Shown in pieces: positions 16,527-22,737 of a stretch of DNA of 64,000 nt (positions are counted from its first letter, which is position 1; each line of letters starts with the position of its first letter). The DNA lies in NCBI RefSeq assembly GCF_001547895.1, contig NZ_AP014627.1, positions 3,971,501-4,035,500 on the forward strand, read 5' to 3'. The notes under the pieces are model-generated. The model saw only the letters and a list, made by a program, of their open reading frames with translations, did no database searches and was not told the DNA's origin. Source of the DNA: Pseudomonas sp. Os17 (lineage in GTDB: Bacteria > Pseudomonadota > Gammaproteobacteria > Pseudomonadales > Pseudomonadaceae). A program made the translations under genes and the position numbers.

Positions 16527-16852
16527 GGCATTAATCCTAAAAGTTGCCAGTGCCGCGCGGCATGCAGTGGTGATACATTTGCCGCGTGGCTTGAAAGGGC
16601 CCAAACGCCGGCTAGGTCCGCAAGACCGACACCGGCACCGTGCCGAGGCGAACAATCCGTTGTTCACCCCTGGCGCAACAGCTGCCCAATCTGTGGTGGA
16701 GAAGGCAGCAACCCAAGGCTTCCGAGCCTTGAAAGCGCGGTTGAAGTAGACGTTTTTGCATGTGGTGTGCGCGCCTACCTACACCGCGACCCGGCGACAC
16801 TGTGGTGGTGTGTGCCGGGAGGAACTGGGCGGCCCTTGGGTCGCCTTTTTTC
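16527..16852 (+). ncRNA. Structured cro-cII interval; possible plus-strand antisense RNA
   Basis: No convincing protein gene lies here. On the plus strand there is a compact hairpin with a tetraloop, CAAGGCT-TCCG-AGCCTTG (16714-16731), and further GC-rich pairing. A clear terminator follows at 16828-16851 that works only in the plus direction. The known genes on both sides are on the minus strand, so the terminator implies a plus-strand transcript antisense to the cro-cII leader. Lambda oop and the P4 immunity RNA are precedents in this position. No promoter has been proven, so this is a hypothesis. Confidence 0.35.
16828..16851 (+). terminator. Plus-strand terminator facing cro
   Basis: An 8-bp stem (GGCGGCCC with GGGTCGCC, one G-U pair, loop TT) is followed by TTTTTT, then TCTTAGG. 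On the minus strand there is no U-tract after the stem. It ends two bases before the cro stop codon. Confidence 0.8.
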
Positions 16853-17044
16853 TTAGGCTGCTAACGCAGCATCTTGTTTCGTAGAGCTAACCTTGAGCTC
16901 CCCCCCAGATAGGGCCTGCAATTGGTACTGCCTCAATTGAGGTACACGCACACCCCATTGGGATACCGCCGCAGGGGAAATACCCAATGCAGCAGCCAGC
17001 TTCGATTTGCTCTTGAAAAATGTGACTGCATCTTCGGTGAGCAT
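16853..17044 (-). CDS. cro: Cro-like repressor
   Basis: The 63-residue protein starts MLTEDAVTFFKSKSKLAAALGISPAAVSQWG. The HTH (KLAAALGISPAAVSQWGVRVP, about 15-35) is of the P22 Cro type. It is divergent from the S24 repressor gene with a 100-bp operator region between. GGAG lies ten bases before the ATG. Its job would be to shut off repressor transcription and tune the leftward lytic operon. Confidence 0.9.
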   Translation of the reverse strand: MLTEDAVTFFKSKSKLAAALGISPAAVSQWGVRVPQLRQYQLQALSGGELKVSSTKQDAALAA

Positions 17045-17144
17045 CAGGGCACTCCTTCAGTTACACAGCCAAAATTTAAGAACATTTAAATTATTTTTGC
17101 AACAGCTAAACAAAACTTAATTCCAAAGGATTTAAGCTAGCTTA
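17045..17144. promoter_or_regulatory. Immunity operator region with divergent promoters
   Basis: A TTGCAA at 17097-17102 reads the same on both strands. On the minus strand it is followed after 17 bases by TTAAAT (17074-17079), a good promoter for cro. On the plus strand TAATTC at about 17118 could serve the repressor. TTTAANNGTTCTTNAA overlaps the cro -10 (minus strand, 17074-17090), and TTAAGCTAGCTTAA (17132-17145) is a perfect palindrome touching the repressor start codon. CTTAA/TTAAG half-sites also lie between (17115-17136). These are probable CI and Cro operators. Confidence 0.75.
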
Positions 17145-17798
17145 ATGAATATGTCCGAACGAATTGCCTACGCCCTGAGCACATCTGGCAAGCAACCAAG
17201 AGACCTCGCTAGAGAGATCGGGATCAGTGTTGCTCGCATAAGTCAATTGAAGGCTGGGTCCGGAGGCATAAAGGCAGAAAATCTATTCGCCTTTGCTCGC
17301 GCGACAAACTGCTCGGCACGATGGCTAGCAGAAGGTGCTGGAAAGCCAGAAGATGGGGATAGTTCGCCAGCCCAAGACTTCACCATCATTCCTCCATACA
17401 GCACTAGAACGTCTGGCAACGGACAATTGAACGACAACGCAGAAGCCCCTTGCGGACTGGTATTCAAGCGTGAGTGGCTCAACCAGATGAATCTTGAAGA
17501 ACGCAATCTCAAGGTTATATATAACCAAGGTGGCAGCATGGTGCCGACCTTGGCAGATGGCGATATGCTACTCCTTGATGAAAGCCAGACTGAGCCCTCG
17601 AATCGGCGGATCTTTGCCATTAGCCGTCCAGACGGTGAACTCACTATCAAACGACTTGTGCTCACAATGACCAACGGATGGATCATTCGTAGTGACAATG
17701 AAGACAAGCGTCAGTATCCCGACGAGATCGCCTCAGAACAAGAAATACGCCACCTTCATATAGCAGGCAGAATCGTCTGGCATGGCGGAGCGCTTTAA
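17145..17798 (+). CDS. CI-type prophage repressor with S24 peptidase domain
   Basis: The 217-residue protein has an N-terminal HTH_XRE domain (KQPRDLAREIGISVARISQLKAGSGGIKAENLFAFARAT, 16-54) and a C-terminal LexA-like S24 domain. Ser131 in GGSMVPTL and Lys169 in ELTIKRL are the catalytic dyad. A possible cleavage pair is Cys103-Gly104, although it is closer to the serine than in LexA or lambda CI. It should hold the prophage silent and release it after SOS induction. The start codon overlaps an operator palindrome, so it may control itself. Confidence 0.92.
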   Translation: MNMSERIAYALSTSGKQPRDLAREIGISVARISQLKAGSGGIKAENLFAFARATNCSARWLAEGAGKPEDGDSSPAQDFTIIPPYSTRTSGNGQLNDNAEAPCGLVFKREWLNQMNLEERNLKVIYNQGGSMVPTLADGDMLLLDESQTEPSNRRIFAISRPDGELTIKRLVLTMTNGWIIRSDNEDKRQYPDEIASEQEIRHLHIAGRIVWHGGAL

Positions 17799-17821
17799 AA
17801 AATCAAGATCAGGGAGCCCTT

Positions 17822-18214
17822 ATGACAACGAATGTCATCCGCAGCAAAAACGCCCCACAGAGAGCAGGGCTAACCCACGAAGAGATCTGGGACGGGCCAG
17901 ACCAAGGACTAATTATGTCGTGGGAGGTAGGGCGCGCTCGTGCCATGACATATCCAGAGCTTGCCCAGCAGTGCCTGTCCGGCCAGCTTCCCATCTTGGG
18001 CTGGAAAGGGGGAGTATCCCGGGCACTAAAAAAACGCGAAAAATTCGGTTCACTTAAGTACCTAGCGCAATGGCAGGGACTAAGGGGCGAAGATCTCAAC
18101 ATTGATTGCTCGAAGGAGCACACGCTTACCTGCACAAACACTGGGATGGCCGTTACGTTCACATCAGATAAGGCGAAATACGTCAATCAAAGCACGGAAA
18201 ACGATAGCGATTAA
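17822..18214 (+). CDS. Hypothetical protein co-transcribed with the repressor
   Basis: The 130-residue product starts MTTNVIRSKNAPQRAGLTHEEIWDGPDQGLIMSWEVGRARAMTYPELAQQCLSG when read in segments, and it has no transmembrane segment. It is soluble, mixed alpha/beta, with Trp-containing motifs (LPILGWKGG, LAQWQGLRGEDL). It begins 23 bases after the repressor stop, with AGGGAG before the ATG, so it is probably expressed in the lysogen. I do not recognise the family. Location next to CI suggests a lysogenic conversion or exclusion role. Confidence 0.75.
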   Translation: MTTNVIRSKNAPQRAGLTHEEIWDGPDQGLIMSWEVGRARAMTYPELAQQCLSGQLPILGWKGGVSRALKKREKFGSLKYLAQWQGLRGEDLNIDCSKEHTLTCTNTGMAVTFTSDKAKYVNQSTENDSD

Positions 18215-18227
18215 GGAGAGACGCGAA

Positions 18228-18860
18228 ATGGTTGATTTGCATCAGGAATTTCAAAATAGCCGTTTTTTTCATGAGGCTCGCATAGACAGGCGATCTGTAG
18301 ACGCACTGATCGGTATTGCAGCAGGCATAACGGCCGATGGAAACATCAACGAAAAAGAAGCAATTTTTCTGAAAAACTGGATCAAAAGTAACCTAATTCA
18401 TCTTGATGATCCTGTTGTAAACATCCTTTACCGGCGCCTGGACGATATGCTACGCGACGGGATTCTTGATTCTGATGAAGCAGCAGAGCTACTGAGCCTC
18501 CTTAAGCAGTTCACAGGGATTCAGGAGGGGCCCGCAAAACTCTTCTCAGCCCCAACATCCCTACCCCTGAACAACCCTCCCCCCACCCTCTCCTGGGAAG
18601 ACCAAGTATTTATGCTTACCGGGACAATGGCATATGGTCCTCGAAAACATTGCGAAGCCTTGATCACAGAGCGAGGTGGCCGTATTGGAGGCTCCGTTAG
18701 CAAGAAGGTTAATTTTCTGATTATCGGCAGCATTGGCAATGAACAATGGATGCACACAAGCTACGGGCTAAAGATCAAAAAAGCCGTTGAGCTCCGCGAA
18801 GCAGGTACGCCGATTTCGATCATCAGTGAGGAGCACTGGCAAAGAGCCATATTCGGATGA
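18228..18860 (+). CDS. BRCT-domain protein with TerB-like N-terminal region
   Basis: Start ATG 18228 follows AAGGAGAG; the product has 210 residues. Residues about 20-95 (SVDALIGIAAGITADGNINEKEAIFLKNWI, then DGILDSDEAAELLSLLKQFTG) are helical with acidic loops and resemble the TerB/DnaJ-associated helical domain. Residues about 122-205 form a BRCT domain (FMLTGTMAYGPRKHCEALITERGGRIGGSVSKKVNFLIIGS, ending AGTPISIISEEHW), as in DNA ligase LigA. BRCT domains bind DNA ends or protein partners. It lies 13 bases after the previous gene in the repressor operon, so it should be made in the lysogen. Confidence 0.85.
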   Translation: MVDLHQEFQNSRFFHEARIDRRSVDALIGIAAGITADGNINEKEAIFLKNWIKSNLIHLDDPVVNILYRRLDDMLRDGILDSDEAAELLSLLKQFTGIQEGPAKLFSAPTSLPLNNPPPTLSWEDQVFMLTGTMAYGPRKHCEALITERGGRIGGSVSKKVNFLIIGSIGNEQWMHTSYGLKIKKAVELREAGTPISIISEEHWQRAIFG

Positions 18861-18904
18861 GTGTCGCTCCAGACCACTACCGCAACCCGCCTAACTGGTA
18901 AGAC

Positions 18905-18925
18905 CTCTTAAAGAAAAATTAAGAG
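18905..18925. repeat. Inverted repeat upstream of the rightward phage promoter
   Basis: CTCTTAA and TTAAGAG face each other across seven A-rich bases. The halves resemble the TTAAG/CTTAA half-sites of the immunity region, so this may be an auxiliary operator. Confidence 0.55.
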
Positions 18926-18928
18926 ATA

Positions 18929-18957
18929 TTGACATAAGGATTTAAGAGTTCTTTAAT
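18929..18957 (+). promoter_or_regulatory. Strong sigma-70 promoter with repressor-type operator for the rightward cluster
   Basis: TTGACA (18929-18934), 17 bases, TTTAAT (18952-18957). The operator-like TTTAAGAGTTCTTTAA (18941-18956) overlaps spacer and -10 exactly as a near-identical sequence does at the cro promoter. This places the small genes up to the integrase under the same repressor. Confidence 0.8.
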
Positions 18958-18992
18958 TTGCCTCACTCTTCACCACAGAGCGAGGCAATACC

Positions 18993-19172
18993 ATGCACAC
19001 CACCGCCACACTGCACGTCCATCCGGCATGTGCCAGAAACCCAAAACTGATTGAGCAACTGCAATCCAATACCGGCTGCCTGGTTGTTCTTCACGACAGA
19101 AAACTGAAGCTCGTGGCAAAAAAACGCGGGCCCTCCCCCTTCGATCCGAACGGTGGAGGTAACGCGGCATGA
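18993..19172 (+). CDS. Small phage protein, first gene of the rightward cluster
   Basis: A 59-residue open frame begins MHTTATLHVHPACARNPKL and ends SPFDPNGGGNAA. It overlaps the next start codon (ATGA at 19169-19172), which is strong evidence of translation in an operon. A short hydrophobic stretch (GCLVVLHDRKLKLVAKKRG) and a basic C-terminus are visible. Function unknown. Confidence 0.75.
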   Translation: MHTTATLHVHPACARNPKLIEQLQSNTGCLVVLHDRKLKLVAKKRGPSPFDPNGGGNAA

Positions 19173-19753
19173 GCAAATTCAGAGTCGACAACCGCACGCT
19201 GCAACTGCTCAAGGCCCAGGTCAACCTGAGCGAAACCTTCCACCACACCCTGCGCGATTCACCACAGCGCACGGCGCTGAAGCTTCGGCTGAAGGTTGAT
19301 CGAAACCCGGCAGACACCACTTTTGTTGTCGAGGTTGGCAGCGAACGCCACACACTGACCCTGGCCAACGACAAGAAAGCCCACCTGAAGCTGGCTGACT
19401 TCATCGAAGAAATCGCCAACGGCCCAATCGATCCTAACGCCGAGCTGGCTCCACCACGGCACGCCGAGCGCGTGTTCGGAGCCTTCAGCGCCCAACAGCG
19501 CGAGCAGGTGTTTGGCGTGGTGTGCCTGGGCGGTTTCCTCGATCTGGATCTCGGGTTTGAACTGCCGATTCGTCTGGCCGTGCACCGCACCCGAACGCGC
19601 AAGGGCGTCACTGTGATCCTGAGCATCGGCGTCAAAAGCCCAAGGACCAAGTGCTTCACCGTCTCAGGCAGCGACGTGCAGATGTACCAGGACGTCTGCG
19701 AATCCATCCTTCACCTGGCAGCGCTGGCGACTCCCGCCGCGCACGCTGCTTAG
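19169..19753 (+). CDS. Hypothetical phage protein
   Basis: The 194-residue protein starts MSKFRVDNRTLQLLKAQVNLSETFHHTL and contains RHTLTLANDKKAHLKLADFIEEIANG and a more hydrophobic centre (VFGVVCLGGFLDLDLGFELPIRLAVHRTRTRKGVTVILSIG, in parts). It is probably a soluble alpha/beta protein. It is linked by overlap to the gene before and by nine bases to the KilAC gene after. I do not recognise the family. Confidence 0.75.
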   Translation: MSKFRVDNRTLQLLKAQVNLSETFHHTLRDSPQRTALKLRLKVDRNPADTTFVVEVGSERHTLTLANDKKAHLKLADFIEEIANGPIDPNAELAPPRHAERVFGAFSAQQREQVFGVVCLGGFLDLDLGFELPIRLAVHRTRTRKGVTVILSIGVKSPRTKCFTVSGSDVQMYQDVCESILHLAALATPAAHAA

Positions 19754-19762
19754 GAGGCCACC

Positions 19763-20047
19763 ATGGATCGCAACCTCAAGGAAACGGCCCGGTACTTCGG
19801 CATCACACGACCGCAGCTGATCGGCCTGATGCAAGAGAAAGGCTTGCTCAACGCCGAGCGACTGCCAGCCTATCCAACGCGCGACCGTGAGTACCTGGGA
19901 ACCAAGGAAGGCAAATGGTTCCACCCGGAGCTGGGCCTGCAGTACAGCCAGTCAACGCGGGTTCGACAGGCCGGCATTCCCTGGCTTGCCGAGCAACTGG
20001 GCCTCGCCCTGCCCGCTATACCGGCAGATCGCCGTGACGTGGCCTAG
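19763..20047 (+). CDS. KilA-C domain antirepressor-like protein
   Basis: The 94-residue protein, MDRNLKETARYFGITRPQLIGLMQEKGLL followed by RDREYLGTKEGKWFHPELGLQYSQSTRVRQAGIPWLAEQL, matches the KilA-C (ANT) domain: an HTH-like TARYFGITRPQLIGLM, then the basic R.G..WL.. end. It has only this domain, without an N-terminal BRO or Rha part. KilAC proteins often relieve prophage repression. GGAGG precedes the start. Confidence 0.85.
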   Translation: MDRNLKETARYFGITRPQLIGLMQEKGLLNAERLPAYPTRDREYLGTKEGKWFHPELGLQYSQSTRVRQAGIPWLAEQLGLALPAIPADRRDVA

Positions 20048-20213
20048 GGAGTACGCCCGCCAGATCATCGCCTTACGGACCAAAGAGGAGCGTAACGCCG
20101 CGCTCCTTGAGGTACCCGAGCATCTGCGCGAGCTGACCAAAGCCCACTGCCTGATCACCTGGAACCACCCGAAACGCCGCCAGCGCATGGAGAGCCAGCA
20201 AGCCAATGACTAA
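20034..20213 (+). CDS. Small phage protein overlapping the KilAC gene
   Basis: A GTG at 20034 gives 59 residues, VTWPREYARQIIALRTKEE, then RNAALLEVPEHLRELTKAHCLITWNHPKRR. It overlaps the KilAC stop by 14 bases and the next start by eight. The composition (basic, helical) and the double overlap favour a real gene. Similar small proteins occur in Pseudomonas phage early clusters, but their job is unknown to me. Confidence 0.65.
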   Translation: MTWPREYARQIIALRTKEERNAALLEVPEHLRELTKAHCLITWNHPKRRQRMESQQAND

Positions 20214-20532
20214 CGCCAACCAGACCCCACTGCGCCTGATGCCAGCACCGGAAACCGCCACCGTCGAGCTGCTGTATCGCACCTTCGGCGACGTACTGAT
20301 CCCGCTGGAAAAGATCCGCGTGCAGTACTTCCGCAACCTCAACGAACAGTCGTTCGCGGCCGAGATCAGCAGCGGCCGCATTCAACTGCCCGTCACCACC
20401 CTGGACAGCAGCCGCAAGGCACCGAAGTACGCACACATCCGCCACGTTGCCGCACTGATCGACATCCGCGCCTACCGAGCCGATGAAGAACACGCCAAGC
20501 AACAGCACGACGCCAACGAGCACGACCAATAA
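20206..20532 (+). CDS. Pyocin activator PrtN-family regulator
   Basis: The 108-residue protein contains TVELLYRTFGDVLIPLEKIRVQYFRNLNEQSF, then AAEISSGRIQLPVTTLDSSRKAPKYAHIRHVAALID, which is the full PrtN pattern. In P. aeruginosa PrtN activates the R/F pyocin genes after SOS. A prophage copy could drive phage genes or act on host pyocin loci. The tail from residue 90 is polar (DEEHAKQQHDANEHDQ). It sits in the repressor-controlled rightward cluster. Confidence 0.88.
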   Translation: MTNANQTPLRLMPAPETATVELLYRTFGDVLIPLEKIRVQYFRNLNEQSFAAEISSGRIQLPVTTLDSSRKAPKYAHIRHVAALIDIRAYRADEEHAKQQHDANEHDQ

Positions 20533-20576
20533 TCCAAAGGCTGCCACCACCAGCCAAACCCACCGGAGCACACCAC

Positions 20577-20996
20577 ATGACCCACATACAGATCATTGCC
20601 CTGATCGGCCTAATACTCACAGTCGCCCTGCTCTACTGGGCCGGCTACCTGATTGGCCAAAGCAATGGCCGAGCAGCAGGTGTCGAGGAAGGCAAAGCCG
20701 TTGCTGAAGCAGACAACGCAAGAGCCCTGCGCGAGCTGAAAACCGCCCTCAAGTTCGTGCGAGCCGATAACCAAAGGCTGGCGGAACTCCACGAACGCCT
20801 GCAGGACAGCCAAACCCTTAAACCAGTACATCGGCATACCTTGCTGGCCATCGCAGATCTTCTGCGCATCGCCGCCGAGACATTCAGCGCCTTCAAGACC
20901 GGAAAAAAACTCGAAAGAGACTCGCGCTCGCTGCGCGATCAAGCCTTGGCCATGGCCGCCCTGGTGGAGCCAGCAGCAAAGGAGGAAGCGGCATGA
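20577..20996 (+). CDS. Membrane-anchored coiled-coil protein
   Basis: The 139-residue product has one N-terminal transmembrane segment (IIALIGLILTVALLYWAGYLIG, about 6-27). A long charged helix follows, with heptad-like spacing (VEEGKAVAEADNARALRELKTALKFVRADNQRLAELHERLQ, about 36-77), then a second helical region (LLAIADLLRIAAETFSAF). It may be an inner-membrane protein with a cytoplasmic coiled coil. It overlaps the next gene by four bases. Function unknown. Confidence 0.75.
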   Translation: MTHIQIIALIGLILTVALLYWAGYLIGQSNGRAAGVEEGKAVAEADNARALRELKTALKFVRADNQRLAELHERLQDSQTLKPVHRHTLLAIADLLRIAAETFSAFKTGKKLERDSRSLRDQALAMAALVEPAAKEEAA

Positions 20997-21334
20997 GCCA
21001 GCAGATAGATGGACCAGCCCGCTATCAGAAACCGGAGGAAAGCGGCATGCCGCACGCTCAGCCCACCGCCCAAACCATGACCGCTTTGCTCTGCAACGCC
21101 GCCAGCGTCGACGCGCAGAAAACAAAGAGCCTCTGCTGCGCAGCAGCAGGCATTACTGCCCTTGCCAGCAGCACCACCGAGGCGCATACACCCCACGAAA
21201 AGCTGCGCAGGGCCGCCGTACCTGGAGCAACGCTGAACGCTCAGAGCGGGCCGCTCGCGCAGCTTGCTCAGGGGTATAAGCACCCGTCGACGATCAAGGG
21301 TTACCAGCCAGTGCAACAGGCTCAGGAGGCATAA
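20993..21334 (+). CDS. Hypothetical phage protein
   Basis: The 113-residue product begins MSQQIDGPARYQKPEESGMPHAQPTAQ and is rich in Ala, Thr and Ser, with two Cys (SLCCAAAGITALA). No domain is recognisable. Overlap with the gene before (ATGA) and three-base spacing to the next gene support translation. Confidence 0.6.
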   Translation: MSQQIDGPARYQKPEESGMPHAQPTAQTMTALLCNAASVDAQKTKSLCCAAAGITALASSTTEAHTPHEKLRRAAVPGATLNAQSGPLAQLAQGYKHPSTIKGYQPVQQAQEA

Positions 21335-21336
21335 CA

Positions 21337-21573
21337 ATGGAACTACAAAGCGAAACCCTGGCCGACGAAGAGCTCGCAACCATCACTGGCTATCAGCTCC
21401 CGTCCAAACAGATCCAATGGCTGACCAACAACCATTGGGAGTTTGTTCTGACCGGTGCCCGACGTCCCATCGTTGGCCGGGTTTACGCCAGGATGAAGTT
21501 AGCCGGCGTTAAACCCTCTGCAGCTAGTGCCGTGACTGAAGTCTGGTCGCTCAACCTTGCGAATGTGAGCTGA
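21337..21573 (+). CDS. Excisionase-like protein (DUF4224 type)
   Basis: The 78-residue protein MELQSETLADEELATITGYQLPSKQ, then IQWLTNNHWEFVLTGARRPIVGRVYARMKLAG, is the DUF4224 pattern that regularly precedes tyrosine integrases in Pseudomonas prophages. The ELATITGY..PSKQ.QWL.. segment is the presumed winged-helix DNA-binding part. It lies three bases before the integrase start, so it is probably the xis partner. Confidence 0.85.
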   Translation: MELQSETLADEELATITGYQLPSKQIQWLTNNHWEFVLTGARRPIVGRVYARMKLAGVKPSAASAVTEVWSLNLANVS

Positions 21574-21576
21574 CCC

Positions 21577-22641
21577 GTGCGCAAGAGAACCACAGCCAAC
21601 CGCGACCTACCGCCGCGCATGGTGCGCCGTATCAGAAAGGGCAAGAACGGCCAGATCTGGACGGCGTACTACTACGACGGCAGGGACGCCACCGGCAAAC
21701 GCAAGGAAATCCCACTGGGCACCGACCTCGATCAGGCCAAGGAGGAATGGGCCAGGCTGGAACGCAGAACGCCACCCAAGCCTAACCACCTGATGAGCTA
21801 CGTATTCGACCGGTACGAAAAGGAGATCATCCCCGGCAAGTCGATCCGTACCCAGTCGGACAACCGCAAGGAACTCAAGCAGCTCAGGAGAGCCTTTGAA
21901 AACGCACCTATCGAATCGATCACCCCCCAGGTGATCGCCCAGTACCGCGATGCCAGAACCGCCAAGGTCCGAGCCAATCGAGAAATCGCCCTACTCTCTC
22001 ACGCATTCACCATTGCCCGAGAGTGGGGCCTGACCGACAAAGCCAACCCGTGCTTCGGCGTTCGCCGCAACAAGGAAAAGCCCAGGGACTACTACGCCGG
22101 CGAGACCGTATGGAATGCGGTCTACGCCGAGGCGGTGCAGGAACTGAAGGACGCGATGGACCTGGCCTACCTAACCGGACAACGCCCCGCAGACGTGCTC
22201 AAGATCGCCGCCACCGACCTGAACAATGGGTTCTTACTGATAGGTCAGGGCAAGACCGAAAAGCGCCTACGCCTGCGCCTGGAGGAAGAAGGCGTGCAGT
22301 CAGGCTTGAGCACTTTTATCGAGGATCTAAAGGAACGCAGAGCCATCAACGGCATCAGGACGTCGACGCTGATCACCAACGCCTCAGGGCTACGAATGAG
22401 CCAGCAGATGCTACGCAACCGCTGGGACGATGCGCGGGAGAAGGCCGCCATCAAGGCTGCGGCCGATGGCGATCCGGCACTGGCGGTCAGCATTCGGCAG
22501 TTTCAGTTCAAGGACATTCGGCCCAAGGCGGCTAGTGAGATTGAGCTGACGCATGCAAGTAGGCTGCTTGGGCATTCAACCGAGGAGATGACCAAGAAGG
22601 TCTATCGGCGAGTTGGGGAGATCGTTAAACCTACGAAGTGA
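21577..22641 (+). CDS. int: Tyrosine-recombinase phage integrase
   Basis: The 354-residue protein starts with GTG 21577. It has an arm-binding N-terminus (KGKNGQIWTAYYYDGRDATGKRKEIPLG, about 21-48), a core-binding domain (about 70-165) and a catalytic domain. Catalytic residues are Arg203 (TGQRPADV), Arg315 in FKDIRPKAAS, His333 (LLGHSTEEM) and Tyr343 (KKVYRRVG). The first residue of the usual H-x-x-R is Lys312. It would insert and excise the prophage. Its reading direction toward 22.6 kb puts an attachment site downstream, either near 22.65-22.73 kb or at the tRNA-Cys gene at 28.3 kb. Confidence 0.95.
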   Translation: MRKRTTANRDLPPRMVRRIRKGKNGQIWTAYYYDGRDATGKRKEIPLGTDLDQAKEEWARLERRTPPKPNHLMSYVFDRYEKEIIPGKSIRTQSDNRKELKQLRRAFENAPIESITPQVIAQYRDARTAKVRANREIALLSHAFTIAREWGLTDKANPCFGVRRNKEKPRDYYAGETVWNAVYAEAVQELKDAMDLAYLTGQRPADVLKIAATDLNNGFLLIGQGKTEKRLRLRLEEEGVQSGLSTFIEDLKERRAINGIRTSTLITNASGLRMSQQMLRNRWDDAREKAAIKAAADGDPALAVSIRQFQFKDIRPKAASEIELTHASRLLGHSTEEMTKKVYRRVGEIVKPTK

Positions 22642-22675
22642 ACCCCTGCTTCCAAAAATCGTAATCGGCAGTTCA

Positions 22676-22688
22676 CGGCCAAAAGCGG
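22676..22688 (-). repeat. 13-bp repeat copy 1 (inverted) of CCGCTTTTGGCCG
   Basis: The plus strand reads CGGCCAAAAGCGG here, the exact reverse complement of 25131-25143. The two copies flank the ATPase / small Cys-His protein pair. Similar sequence is common in Pseudomonas intergenic DNA. Confidence 0.6.
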
Positions 22689-22737
22689 TCAGTCCGCGCC
22701 TACAAAATTAGGAGTGATGCACGTGCTTTTTTTAGAC

